This document shows, piece by piece, positions 35,317 to 44,193 of a DNA stretch of 64,000 bases (the stretch's first letter is position 1; each line of letters opens with the position of its first letter). A model generated the notes under the pieces. It made no database searches, was not told the origin of the DNA, and saw only the letters and a list, made by a program, of their open reading frames with translations. This stretch comes from Erythrobacter sp. (lineage in GTDB: Bacteria > Pseudomonadota > Alphaproteobacteria > Sphingomonadales > Sphingomonadaceae). Made by a program: the position numbers and the translations under genes. The stretch is from positions 806,001 through 870,000 of the forward strand of contig CP073261.1 in the NCBI GenBank assembly GCA_019739335.1, in the 5' to 3' direction.

Positions 35317-37998
35317 TCAGAAAGTCAGCGAGAGCGAAGCCCCGATGGTCGTACCGACATCGTACGAGTTGATCTCGACCCGGTCGGTCCCATTGGTCTG
35401 GAATTCCTCGTTTCCGCGGCCAAGGATGTTGCGCGCTTCTATCTTCAGCTCGGCCTCACTGCCGAAGAAGTCGAAGCCCTGACGATATACCAGATCGAGC
35501 GTCAGGCCCGGCTCGTCGAGAATGTCCGGCAGGCCCGCCGTGCCACGGCTAGTCACCCGTTCGCTGGCATAGTTCACCAGCACGGTGAACTGTTGCAACT
35601 GGTCAAGATCTTCCAGGCTCATCTGGAAATTGGCAAGGTGATCGGACTGGCCGGTCAACGGAACGCCATCGACAAACAGATTGCTGGCCGCTGTCGGGCC
35701 ACCGGGGAATAGCAGGGTGACATCGTCTGCCGCCACCGAGATATCCGACTGCGTCCAGGTGTAGTTGGCGAACAGCAGCAGTTGCTTGGTTTCAAAGAAC
35801 CCGCCCATATCGATCAGATCGATCGTATACTGCGCATCGGCCTCAACCCCGTAAAGGGTGGCATTGGGCGCATTGGCGAAGCTGGTGAGTTGCGAATTGT
35901 CCGAAAAGCTGGAGAAGGCTTCGATCGGATTTTCGATATCCTTGTAAAAACCAGCCACCGACAAGCGATCACCGCCGCCAAGATAATACTCGGCGCGCAC
36001 TTCGTAATTGGTTAGCTCGCTGTCAACCAGCAGCGGATTGCCATTGAACTGGCGGTTGGTTTCCGGATCGTAGTAGGTCTGGAAAATCAGCTCACGGAAC
36101 TGCGGCCGGGCGATGGTGCGGCTGGCGTTAGCGCGCAGTTGTAGGTCTTCGATCGGTTCCCAGGTAATAGTGGCAGCGGGCAGCCAGTATGCATTTTCCA
36201 GCAGCGTCGAAGCAGTGGAGCCGCCGACCACGTCGAACACCTGCACTGGATTGACCGTCTGCATCGCATCTTCGTAACGGACGCCGATATCGAAATTGAG
36301 ACCAAGTGTCGGCTCCCAGTTGATCTTCCCGTAGCCGCCGTGGATTTCCAGTCCGGCAGCAAAGGCCGGATCGGACTGCGTCGATTCGATCAGGCCGATA
36401 TCGTAAAAATCGATGATCGCATCACCAAGCAGCAAATCGGGCCGCAGCGCGCCAATCGCATCGGGAAAGCTTGTGGGCGCGTTGAAGAGGAACTCGCGGC
36501 GCTCGGAGAAGCGCGTCGTATCCGTATAGGCATAACCGACCGTTGCGGTGAACCCGTCGAAAATCGGATAGCTGAGATCTATGCCACCCGACCAGACTTC
36601 TTCCTTGAGATCGGAAAAAACAACGGCCGCATCGCCTGTCTGGCGGTCGAGCACGTTGATGAATGTGTCGCTCAGATCACCCTGGGCGTTGTCGCGCACA
36701 TAGGTGAAAGTGTACTCGTAGGGCGCCTCCCGGTCGGTGCGGGCATAGCCTCCACGCAGGTCGAGACCGAGATCGCCGAACTCCAGCTCGACCACGAGCT
36801 GGCTATCCATCAACTGGCGCTCGTACCAGGCGGTCTGCTGCCGCTGGATGCTGTCGTCATCGTCGAAATCCTCGCCTACCGAAAGCGATGCCTGCTTCAC
36901 GGTGTCGCGGATGAACAGGTTGGTGAAGCGGAAGCGGTGGTCGCCGATTTCAAGACCTACCGCGAGCATCGCGTTCGCCAAAATGCGGTTGTCGGTCACC
37001 ACGTCGCGGAAGTCGGTATCGAGCGAGAAGTCCGCCAGAATCGACTGCGAGGTAATGTCGCGCGTGCGCCACTTGTTGCTGAGCGAGCCGGTGAAGACGA
37101 TACCCAGCACGCCATCGCTGCCGACATCGACAGCCGTCCCGGCGGTCAGACTGGCCGACCAGTTGGCGGGAACATCGCCGATGCGCTGAAGCAGGATCTG
37201 ATTGGGGTCGCCAAGCTGCTGGGCAATGTCCTGCTGGGTAATCGGCGCGCCGCCAATATTCTGGGCCGGATCGAGCGGAATATCGCTCATTTGCAAACGG
37301 CTGTCGAAATAGGTCTGCAAGGCGGGTGGAACGTCGCGCGTCCCGTCATCAAAGCCGAACCAGTCGTAATCGGAGCCGTAATAGGACAAACCGTTGTGCA
37401 AGGTCGTCTCGGTGTCGCCGCTGAGGCTGCCGCCCACGGTCAGGAATGTCTCTTCGGGCACTGCGCGGGTGGTCAGATTGATTACGCCACCGCCGAATTC
37501 GCCGGGGAAGTTGGCCGAATAGGTCTTCTGCACCAAGCTTGAAGCAATGACGTTGGTGGGGAAAATGTCGAGCGGAACCACGCGGCTGAGCGGTTCGGGC
37601 GAAGGCAGCGGCAGGCCGTTGAGCAGTGCCAGGGAATACCGGTCGCCGAGGCCGCGGACATAGACAAATCCCTGCCCCTGCACCGAAAGACCGGTAACGC
37701 GGCCGAGCGCACCGGCGATGTCGCCTTCACCTGTGCGGGCGATTTCCTCGGTCGAGAGCACAGTCACGACCTGGGTAGAGCTTTGCATAGGATCGCGGTT
37801 GATCCGCCCAGTGACGATGATCGAACCGCCCGGAACCGATACGTCGGGTTCCTCGACCTGCTCTTCCTGCTCGACCTCGACATCCTGCTGGGTCGGGGCG
37901 GTAGCGCCACCAGCATCCTGTGCGAAAGCCGCTACCGGCGCGGTCAGCGCGGTTGTTAAGAGAAGCAAAGCCGCCAGCTGCTTGCCAGTGGTCATCAT
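35317..37998 (-). CDS. TonB-dependent receptor paired with a surface lipoprotein
   Basis: The 893-residue outer-membrane receptor has a signal peptide (to AAFAQD), an acidic Gln/Glu-rich linker and a plug with GSIIVTGR. A strongly conserved-looking FVYVRGLGDRYSLALLNG and an EFGGGVINLTTR segment follow. The barrel ends in LSLTF. I chose the ATG at 37998 because GAGGG lies eight bases upstream; the in-frame ATG at 38013 adds five residues. The lipoprotein gene is 118 bases upstream on the same strand. The ligand is unknown; nearby Pho-box-like repeats hint at a phosphorus compound, which is inference. Confidence 0.9.
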   Translation of the reverse strand: MMTTGKQLAALLLLTTALTAPVAAFAQDAGGATAPTQQDVEVEQEEQVEEPDVSVPGGSIIVTGRINRDPMQSSTQVVTVLSTEEIARTGEGDIAGALGRVTGLSVQGQGFVYVRGLGDRYSLALLNGLPLPSPEPLSRVVPLDIFPTNVIASSLVQKTYSANFPGEFGGGVINLTTRAVPEETFLTVGGSLSGDTETTLHNGLSYYGSDYDWFGFDDGTRDVPPALQTYFDSRLQMSDIPLDPAQNIGGAPITQQDIAQQLGDPNQILLQRIGDVPANWSASLTAGTAVDVGSDGVLGIVFTGSLSNKWRTRDITSQSILADFSLDTDFRDVVTDNRILANAMLAVGLEIGDHRFRFTNLFIRDTVKQASLSVGEDFDDDDSIQRQQTAWYERQLMDSQLVVELEFGDLGLDLRGGYARTDREAPYEYTFTYVRDNAQGDLSDTFINVLDRQTGDAAVVFSDLKEEVWSGGIDLSYPIFDGFTATVGYAYTDTTRFSERREFLFNAPTSFPDAIGALRPDLLLGDAIIDFYDIGLIESTQSDPAFAAGLEIHGGYGKINWEPTLGLNFDIGVRYEDAMQTVNPVQVFDVVGGSTASTLLENAYWLPAATITWEPIEDLQLRANASRTIARPQFRELIFQTYYDPETNRQFNGNPLLVDSELTNYEVRAEYYLGGGDRLSVAGFYKDIENPIEAFSSFSDNSQLTSFANAPNATLYGVEADAQYTIDLIDMGGFFETKQLLLFANYTWTQSDISVAADDVTLLFPGGPTAASNLFVDGVPLTGQSDHLANFQMSLEDLDQLQQFTVLVNYASERVTSRGTAGLPDILDEPGLTLDLVYRQGFDFFGSEAELKIEARNILGRGNEEFQTNGTDRVEINSYDVGTTIGASLSLTF

Positions 37999-38056
37999 CG
38001 GGGAATCCCTCATGGTACGATCCGGATTGTAACGCGGGCGTCTGCAGCCCGCCGGA

Positions 38057-38103
38057 AAAGCAAAAGGGGGAGTGTGCCGGGCACACGCCCTGACACACCC
38101 CCC
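38057..38103 (-). terminator. Terminator or attenuator between lipoprotein and receptor genes
   Basis: On the minus strand a GGGGGGTGTG...CACTCCCCC stem with an inner GTGTGC/GCACAC hairpin is followed by TTTTGCTTTT. It lies just after the lipoprotein stop and 59 bases before the receptor start. It could stop most transcripts after the lipoprotein or leave partial read-through. Confidence 0.7.
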
Positions 38104-38115
38104 GCTCGCATCATC

Positions 38116-39693
38116 TTAGAAGACCGGAATGGTCAGGCAGTTGCCGGTATTGTTGCCGAAACTCACAGCCGATGAGTCGCAGGTCCAGCCTTGCGTCCAG
38201 TCGGTTGCGCCAACCGCGCCGATGAAATTCGCCGCTTCGAAGAAGCTTCCCAGCGTCGTCACGTCGAAGATCGTCGCGAAGGTGTTCTCGTTGGCACCGT
38301 TGAGGTAGCCGTTGACGAGGGTATTGGTGAAGCTCTTGTTGTTGCCCGCTCCAGCATCGAAAATCGCTTCGGCCTGCGCAGCGGTGGGGCCGCCATCGCT
38401 GCCGTTGCGGAAGTTGGTGGTGCAATTGAGCGCGACCGACTGGAAGCGCGGCGCACCGACTTCGTCACCGCCAGGATTGGTGGCAGCAGCGGTTTCGGCC
38501 TGATCGATCCGGATACAGGGCGTTCCGGCTGCCGAAGCATCCCACACCAGCGTGTTGTACAGACCGTAATCGGCAGCACCACGGATGCGGACCACCTGAT
38601 CGTCGTTCTTGCGCTGGATGAAAGTAGCGTTGGCAATCGTCGTGTTCTGGCGCGGAGTCTGCTGGTACAGGCCGTTATCCGAGTCAGCTTCGATGATCGC
38701 GTCGCCGATGCCTGCGCGCTGGACAGCAAGGACGAACTGCATGTTCGCCTTCACGCCAGTATCGGTATCGAGCGAGTCGTCTTCCGCACCGGCCACGATC
38801 AGCCGCTTGATGTTGACGAAGCCGCCGAAGAATTCGACGCCGTCGTCCGAGGAGTTGACCGACTGGATATTCGCCAGTTGCGTGCCCGTGCCGGTACCGC
38901 CGGTGGTGAGCGACTGCAATTCGTTGTCACCCGAAAGGACGAAGCCCGAATAGCGGATCTGGACGAAGCTCATCGAGCCCGAATTGTCGTTGTTGGTTGC
39001 CCCACCGAAGAAAGCCGGGCTAGCCGCACCTTCGACTTGGCGCTCGCAATCGATCGTGCCCGGCGCCGCAGCAGGCTGGACGCAATCGGTCACCGGCGCG
39101 CGGCCTGAAAGCACCACTCCGCCCCACTGGCCTGACGAATCGGCATTGTTGAGGCCCAGCACGTTATCGCGGCTGGTGAAGATGATCGGCAGGTCTTCAG
39201 TACCGTTGGCATCGATCGTGTTGCCGCGCGTCACGTTCAGGAACGAGGAGCCGCTGGCGTAGATTATGACGCCCGGATCGATCGTAAGTTCAACGTCGGT
39301 GTCGGAGAAGCCGTCACTCGCATCGGGAGCGGGACCGCCATCGGTTCCGACGCTCACCTGGCCGGGCAGGCGATAGAGCAGGCCGGGAACGCGTGGCAAG
39401 GTGGAGGAAGCGTTGAAACGCAGCGGGGTAGCGCACACGCGCCATGTGCCTTCAGGGCCGGTGATCGTGCCTTCGTCGGTCAGCCCCTGCGCATCGGCGA
39501 TGGTCGGGCAGCCATTGGCGGGAGTCACCAGCGACGAAGTCGGTGTGGGCGTCGGGGTAGGCGTCGGCGTGGCAGGCGGATTGTTGATGATGACATTGCC
39601 ACCGGTGCCGGGCGAAGCGATCTCTTCCGGACCGCAAGCGGCGAGCGCCAGAATCGAACTGCCAAGGATGAATGAACGGGAAAGTTTGGTCAC
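38116..39693 (-). CDS. Surface lipoprotein, probable right-handed beta-helix
   Basis: The 525-residue protein has a lipobox (LALAACG) and a TP-repeat linker at about residues 42-54. Long stretches of short beta strands with Asn/Asp turns follow (VELTIDPGVIIYASGSSFLNV; GQWGGVVLSGRAPV; DGVEFFGGFVNIKRLIV). This pattern fits a parallel beta-helix. I know no function for the family. It is directly upstream of a TonB receptor on the same strand, which suggests a surface ligand-binding partner, by loose analogy with SusD or other receptor-coupled lipoproteins. Confidence 0.75.
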   Translation of the reverse strand: MTKLSRSFILGSSILALAACGPEEIASPGTGGNVIINNPPATPTPTPTPTPTSSLVTPANGCPTIADAQGLTDEGTITGPEGTWRVCATPLRFNASSTLPRVPGLLYRLPGQVSVGTDGGPAPDASDGFSDTDVELTIDPGVIIYASGSSFLNVTRGNTIDANGTEDLPIIFTSRDNVLGLNNADSSGQWGGVVLSGRAPVTDCVQPAAAPGTIDCERQVEGAASPAFFGGATNNDNSGSMSFVQIRYSGFVLSGDNELQSLTTGGTGTGTQLANIQSVNSSDDGVEFFGGFVNIKRLIVAGAEDDSLDTDTGVKANMQFVLAVQRAGIGDAIIEADSDNGLYQQTPRQNTTIANATFIQRKNDDQVVRIRGAADYGLYNTLVWDASAAGTPCIRIDQAETAAATNPGGDEVGAPRFQSVALNCTTNFRNGSDGGPTAAQAEAIFDAGAGNNKSFTNTLVNGYLNGANENTFATIFDVTTLGSFFEAANFIGAVGATDWTQGWTCDSSAVSFGNNTGNCLTIPVF

Positions 39694-39770
39694 AGCGGTC
39701 GGCCCCTCAAGTCCGTAGAATCACAGGAAAGCGAATGCGTTTTCGCTCAACGGCGGACTAGGCGCAGCGC

Positions 39771-39800
39771 GTGACAGTTTGTTTGCGACTATGTGACAGT
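39771..39800 (-). promoter_or_regulatory. Pho-box-like repeat upstream of the beta-helix lipoprotein
   Basis: On the minus strand two CTGTCAC units start 22 bp apart (two 11-bp steps), with a poor unit between them. They lie about 78-107 bases before the lipoprotein start. The unit matches the Pho-box half-site CTGTCAY. The rest of the 287-base gap holds one more such unit (39905-39922). Confidence 0.45.
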
Positions 39801-39904
39801 ACGAAGAATGGCGGACATAATTCCAGTAACCTTCTGATAAATTTAGCAGTAAGTTTTCCCGGTCCCGCATCTGCCAAACATCGCCCGAAGTAATATTGCG
39901 GATT

Positions 39905-39922
39905 TGTGACAATGTGACAGTT
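39905..39922. promoter_or_regulatory. Overlapping TGTCAC motifs before the TPR gene
   Basis: TTGTGACAATGTGACAG reads as CTGTCACATTGTCACAA on the other strand: two TGTCAC cores 8 bp apart. A TTGCAG...CACAAT promoter-like pair with 17-bp spacing follows on the plus strand, about 25-55 bases before the TPR start. Confidence 0.35.
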
Positions 39923-39980
39923 TTGTTGCAGTGCTGCGGATCGCGCGGCACAATGCCTCCATAACCAAAGGAGAGATGCC

Positions 39981-40349
39981 ATGTTTGCCACGCTTGCCTT
40001 CGCGCCGCTGATGCTGGCCCAGGCCGCCACTGCCGTAATGGTGGAACAGCAGTACGAAACCCGCGATGTTGCCTATGAAGCATTGGTTGAAGGCGACGCT
40101 GCGGCGGCGCTGATCGAACTGGAAGCGGCGCTGGCGGAGAATCCGGACGATCCGGCGATTCTTATCAACCTCGGCAGCGCGCACTCCGCTCTGGGCAATC
40201 TCGAACGTGCCGAGTTCTATTACAATGCCGCGCGCAACAGCAGCGAGGAATACGAGCTGGAACTGGCCAATGGTCGGTGGATGGCTTCGCGCGAAGCCGC
40301 CAGTCTTGCGCTCGCCAGCGTTGAATTGCAGGCGCTCGCCTCGCGCTGA
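39981..40349 (+). CDS. Small secreted TPR-type protein
   Basis: The 122-residue protein has a short signal-like N-terminus (MFATLAFAPLMLAQAATA). One or two TPR-like helix pairs follow (ALVEGDAAAALIELEAALAENPDDPAILINLGSAHSALG, then NLERAEFYYNAAR). TPR units mediate protein contacts; no enzyme motif is present. AAAGGAGAG precedes the ATG. A terminator follows, so it is probably a single-gene unit. Confidence 0.75.
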   Translation: MFATLAFAPLMLAQAATAVMVEQQYETRDVAYEALVEGDAAAALIELEAALAENPDDPAILINLGSAHSALGNLERAEFYYNAARNSSEEYELELANGRWMASREAASLALASVELQALASR

Positions 40350-40373
40350 GCATCCTGAGCCGAGAATTTCGCC

Positions 40374-40404
40374 AAGGCCCGGTGAGCGTTGCTCGCCGGG
40401 CCTT
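40374..40404 (+). terminator. Terminator-like hairpin after the TPR gene
   Basis: AAGGCCCGGTGAGC pairs with GCTCGCCGGGCCTT around a 3-nt loop. Only a short mixed tract (ATGCTT) follows, so it may end transcription before the T4SS genes but is not a textbook case. Confidence 0.65.
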
Positions 40405-40448
40405 ATGCTTATCGGAGCTCTGCACTGACAGCCCAAAATCTCGCAAGT

Positions 40449-40466
40449 TTGTCACAGCGTTGTCAT
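40449..40466 (+). promoter_or_regulatory. Pho-box-like site before virB1
   Basis: TTGTCAC-AGCG-TTGTCAT gives two 7-mers starting exactly 11 bp apart. Each differs from the Pho-box unit CTGTCAY only at the first base. The site is 38 bases before the virB1 ATG. A possible -10 (TGTAAG, 40471-40476) lies just downstream. Confidence 0.5.
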
Positions 40467-40503
40467 TTCGTGTAAGCAAGGGCGCGTTCTGGAGACTCCT
40501 TGG

Positions 40504-41148
40504 ATGATTCTGCGTTCCGCCCTCACTGTGACAGCTTTCGCGCTGCTCGCCTGCACTGCGCTTCCCGCGCAGGCAGACGTGCTGGAAGTCGGCATGGACG
40601 GGCAGGTGCAGTGGATCGCCGGGCCGGTCATGGAACAGCCGGGGCTCGCTACGGCGCTCGTCGCCGGTGAGCCGCTCAGCGAAGTTCCCGCCGACGTGGC
40701 GACGCTGCTTCCCGAATATGCGGTGGCCAACACGCAAGCACATGCAGCAGGTGTTCCTGTTACCTATGCCGCCGCGATCCAGAACCTTGCGCACCGGTTC
40801 GACCTCAGCCCCGCGCTACTAGAAGCCCTCGTGTGGCAGGAAAGCCGCTGGCGCGCCGATGCCGTCTCTCCGGTCGGCGCGCGGGGACTGGCGCAGCTTA
40901 TGCCGGGTACCGCGCGCGATCTGGGGGTGAACCCGGACGATCCTTTCGCCAATCTCGAAGGCGGGGCGCGCTACCTGCGCGAACAGCTGGACCGGTTCGA
41001 CGGCGATCTGGAGCGCGCGCTGGCCGCCTACAACGCCGGGCCGGGGCGGGTGATCCGTTCAGGCGGGGTTCCCAACATTCGTGAAACACGCAATTACGTG
41101 ACGGCCATCATGGGCCGCCTTGCCAACCACTCCCGGAGTCCCGAATAG
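40504..41148 (+). CDS. virB1: Lytic transglycosylase, VirB1-like
   Basis: The 214-residue exported protein has a signal peptide (to PAQA) and a C-terminal SLT domain. The catalytic Glu is E113 in WQESRW, followed by GARGLAQLMPGTA and AYNAGPG, the standard Goldman-type motifs. It opens the peptidoglycan for the T4SS encoded just downstream; virB2 starts 2 bases after its stop. A Pho-box-like site lies upstream. Length suits VirB1. Confidence 0.88.
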   Translation: MILRSALTVTAFALLACTALPAQADVLEVGMDGQVQWIAGPVMEQPGLATALVAGEPLSEVPADVATLLPEYAVANTQAHAAGVPVTYAAAIQNLAHRFDLSPALLEALVWQESRWRADAVSPVGARGLAQLMPGTARDLGVNPDDPFANLEGGARYLREQLDRFDGDLERALAAYNAGPGRVIRSGGVPNIRETRNYVTAIMGRLANHSRSPE

Positions 41149-41150
41149 AC

Positions 41151-41447
41151 ATGCGTATCCTTGCCCGTCTTGCTGCTTTCCTCACCGTGCTGCTGCCGAG
41201 TGCCGCTTTCGCGCAGGACCCTGCCGGTTCTTCGCCGATCAACAATGCTTTCGGCTGGATGCGCGACACCATGCTTGGCACGGTGGCGACCACAGTGGCG
41301 GTAATGGCGGTGGCAGCGGTCGGGTTCATGATGCTGACGGGCCGCGTGAACTGGCGGTTCGGGGCGACAGTGATCATCGGTGTGTTCATCATCTTCGGCG
41401 CTGCCTCGATAGTTGCGGGCATCCAGGGCGCGGCCGCCGTCGGCTGA
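41151..41447 (+). CDS. virB2: VirB2/TrbC-type pilin
   Basis: The 98-residue protein has a signal peptide (cleavage near AFAQ) and two hydrophobic helices, VATTVAVMAVAAVGFMML and FGATVIIGVFIIFGAASIVAG. These are joined by a short polar loop (TGRVNWR). This is the pilin layout of type IV secretion systems. It sits between virB1 and virB3. Confidence 0.88.
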   Translation: MRILARLAAFLTVLLPSAAFAQDPAGSSPINNAFGWMRDTMLGTVATTVAVMAVAAVGFMMLTGRVNWRFGATVIIGVFIIFGAASIVAGIQGAAAVG

Positions 41448-41460
41448 TCGGGACCAGGCC

Positions 41461-41742
41461 ATGCAACTCACCCGCCACCCCGTCCATCGCGCGCTCACCC
41501 GCCCGCAGATGTTCGCGGGCGTGACGTTCAATTATTTCGTGATCAACGCGCTGGTGACGACCGAGGCTTTCCTGATCCTGAAGAGCTTCTGGATCGTACC
41601 CATCCCGATTATCATGCACGCCATTGGCTATTTCGCCTGCCTGCGCGAACCGCGCTTTTTCGACCTCTGGATCACCAAGGTCAGCCGTTGCCCGCGCGTG
41701 AGAAATTACAAGCGCTGGGGCTGCAATTCGTACTCCGCCTGA
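41461..41742 (+). CDS. virB3: VirB3 family T4SS inner-membrane protein
   Basis: The 93-residue protein starts MQLTRHPVHRALTRPQMFAG, typical of VirB3. It has one or two membrane helices and a C-terminal FFDLWITKVSRCPR segment. VirB3 works with VirB4 at the inner membrane. A longer frame begins at 41413 but would run through the virB2 end. Confidence 0.85.
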   Translation: MQLTRHPVHRALTRPQMFAGVTFNYFVINALVTTEAFLILKSFWIVPIPIIMHAIGYFACLREPRFFDLWITKVSRCPRVRNYKRWGCNSYSA

Positions 41743-41763
41743 TTGGCGGCAGGAGCAAATGCG

Positions 41764-44193
41764 ATGACAAACAAGTGGCTCGGAGCCGCTGCATGGAGCG
41801 CCAAGGAAGCGGCGGCTGGTGACCGGCTGCCCTATGCGCGGCTGGTCGATGCCAGCACGCTGCTGCTGCGCGACGGCTCGCTGATGGCGGCGCTGCAAGT
41901 GCCGGGCCTGCTGTTCGAAACCGAAGATACCGATGCGCTCAATGCCCATGCCGTGACCCGCGAGGTAATGCTGCGTAGCAATCTTGATGCGCGGTTCGTT
42001 ATGTATCACCACGTCATCCGCCGCCGGGTGGCTGTCGAGCTGGAAGCCCGGTTCGACGATCCGCTGTCCGCCCATATCGATCGCCGCTGGCGCGAGAAGC
42101 TGTCCTCCGGCGCGCTGTTCGTCAACGATCAGTTCGTGACGCTGGTGCGCCGCCCGGCGCGCGGCAAGGCAGGACTGGCCGAACGGGCGAGCAAGTTCTT
42201 CAATCGTCGCTCAAGCGAAGCGGAGGATATCGATCCCAAGGACCTGCGCACCCTGCGTGCCGCAGTGCAGGCGCTCGCTGCCAGTCTGGGCGATTACGGG
42301 GCGCAGCCGCTGGGCGACTATGCCGGTGCTTCGGGCGGCACCAACAACGAACTGCTCGAACTGCTGAGCGCGCTCTACAACGGCGAAATGCGTCCGGTGC
42401 GTCGCCCCGACATCGAAACCGATATTGGCAACATGCTACCCTATCGCCGCGCCAGCTTCGGGATCGATGCGATGGAACTGCGCGGTTCCGCCGGAGCCGA
42501 TTTCGCGGCCATGCTCAGCCTCAAGGACTATCCCGAAGCCACTAGCCCCGGCCTGCTCGATGCCATGTTGCGGCTGCCCTACGAAATGATCGTCAGCGAA
42601 AGTTTCGCCCCGCAGGAGCGCCAGACCGCGCGCGAACGCATCGATCTCGCGATCCGCCGCCTCAAAAGCGCGGACGAGGAAGCCCAGGCCGAGCGCGCCG
42701 ACATGATGGCCGCGCGCGACGAACTCGGTGCAGGCTCGGTCGGCTTCGGCGATCATCACCTCAGCGTGCTGGTGCGCGAGCGCAGCCTCGAACGGCTCGA
42801 CGACGCCACCGCCGCAGTCGCCGCCAGTCTGGCCGATACGGGCGCGATTGCGGTGCGCGAGGATACCAATCTCGAACCGGCGTTCTGGGGCCAGTTCCCC
42901 GGCAACGAGGCGTTCCTCGTTCGCCGGGCGATGATCTCGACCGCCAATATGGCCAGCTTCGGTTCGCTCCACGGATTCGCGCTGGGACAGGCTGAAGGCA
43001 ACCACTGGGGCGAGGCGGTGACGCTGCTCCAGACGACCAGCTCGACGCCGTTCTTTTTCAACTTCCACCATGGCGATCTGGGCAATTTCTCGGTGATCGG
43101 CCCGTCGGGTTCGGGCAAGACCGTCGTGATGAATTTCCTCGCCGCGCAGGCGCAGAAGTTCTCGCCGCGTACGATCCTGTTCGACAAGGATCGCGGCGCG
43201 GAGCTGTTCATTCGCGGGATCGGCGGCACCTACGATCGCATCCGCGCGGGAGAGCCGACCGGGTTCAACCCGCTCGCGCTGCCCGATACGCCCGCCAACC
43301 GCGGTTTCCTGCGTGACTGGCTGTCGGTGCTGCTCAAGGCCGAGGGGCCCGAGGAAAGCGCGACCATCGCCAGCGCGGTAGACGCGGCCTATGCCAACGA
43401 TCCCTCGCTGCGCCGCCTGCGCCATTTCAAGGAACTGGTCTCCGGCAGCCGCCGCCCGCAACCCGGCGATCTGGCGGACCGGCTATCGGCCTGGATCGAG
43501 GCAGGCGAAAACGGCTGGCTGTTCGACAATGCCGAGGATCGGCTGGACCTTTCCACCCGCGTTATGGGGTTCGACATGACCGCGCTGCTGGAAAACCCCA
43601 AGCTGCGCACGCCGACGATGATGTACCTGTTCCACCGCATCGAAGAGCGGCTGGACGGCAACCCGACGATGATCCTGATCGACGAGGGCTGGAAAGCGCT
43701 CGACGACGAAGTGTTCGCCGCGCGCATCCGCGACTGGCTGAAAACGCTGCGCAAACGCAACGCGCTGGTCGGCTTCGCCACCCAGTCGGCGCGCGATGCG
43801 CTCGACAGCAAGATCAGCACCGCGCTGGTCGAACAGACCGCCACGATGGTGTTCATGCCCAACGCCCGCGCGCGGCCGGAGGATTACTGCGAGGGTTTCG
43901 GCCTGACCGAACACGAATTCGCGCTGATCCGCAGCCTGCCCGCGCACAGCCGCTGCTTCCTCGTGCGCCAGCCCGATGCAAGCGTGGTGGTGCGGCTGGA
44001 CCTTTCCGGCGCACCCGAAGTGCTGACCATGCTCTCGGGCCGCGAAAGCTCGGTGCGGCGGCTTGACCTGCTGCGCGAGGCGGTGGGCGACCATCCTTCG
44101 CAATGGTATCCCGCGCTCACCGGTCGGCCGTGGCCCGGCCCCGCCGGGGAAGAGCCCGAAGACGATGCGCAGCGTTGGGAAGCTGCGGAATGA
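41764..44193 (+). CDS. virB4: VirB4 T4SS ATPase
   Basis: The 809-residue ATPase powers pilus assembly or substrate transfer. Walker A is GPSGSGKT at 446-453 and Walker B is around residue 640 (MILIDEGWKALDD). The N-terminal CagE/TrbE/VirB domain precedes them. I chose the ATG at 41764 because AGGAG is eight bases upstream; an in-frame TTG at 41743 is less likely. The stop overlaps the virB6 start as ATGA. Confidence 0.95.
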   Translation: MTNKWLGAAAWSAKEAAAGDRLPYARLVDASTLLLRDGSLMAALQVPGLLFETEDTDALNAHAVTREVMLRSNLDARFVMYHHVIRRRVAVELEARFDDPLSAHIDRRWREKLSSGALFVNDQFVTLVRRPARGKAGLAERASKFFNRRSSEAEDIDPKDLRTLRAAVQALAASLGDYGAQPLGDYAGASGGTNNELLELLSALYNGEMRPVRRPDIETDIGNMLPYRRASFGIDAMELRGSAGADFAAMLSLKDYPEATSPGLLDAMLRLPYEMIVSESFAPQERQTARERIDLAIRRLKSADEEAQAERADMMAARDELGAGSVGFGDHHLSVLVRERSLERLDDATAAVAASLADTGAIAVREDTNLEPAFWGQFPGNEAFLVRRAMISTANMASFGSLHGFALGQAEGNHWGEAVTLLQTTSSTPFFFNFHHGDLGNFSVIGPSGSGKTVVMNFLAAQAQKFSPRTILFDKDRGAELFIRGIGGTYDRIRAGEPTGFNPLALPDTPANRGFLRDWLSVLLKAEGPEESATIASAVDAAYANDPSLRRLRHFKELVSGSRRPQPGDLADRLSAWIEAGENGWLFDNAEDRLDLSTRVMGFDMTALLENPKLRTPTMMYLFHRIEERLDGNPTMILIDEGWKALDDEVFAARIRDWLKTLRKRNALVGFATQSARDALDSKISTALVEQTATMVFMPNARARPEDYCEGFGLTEHEFALIRSLPAHSRCFLVRQPDASVVVRLDLSGAPEVLTMLSGRESSVRRLDLLREAVGDHPSQWYPALTGRPWPGPAGEEPEDDAQRWEAAE

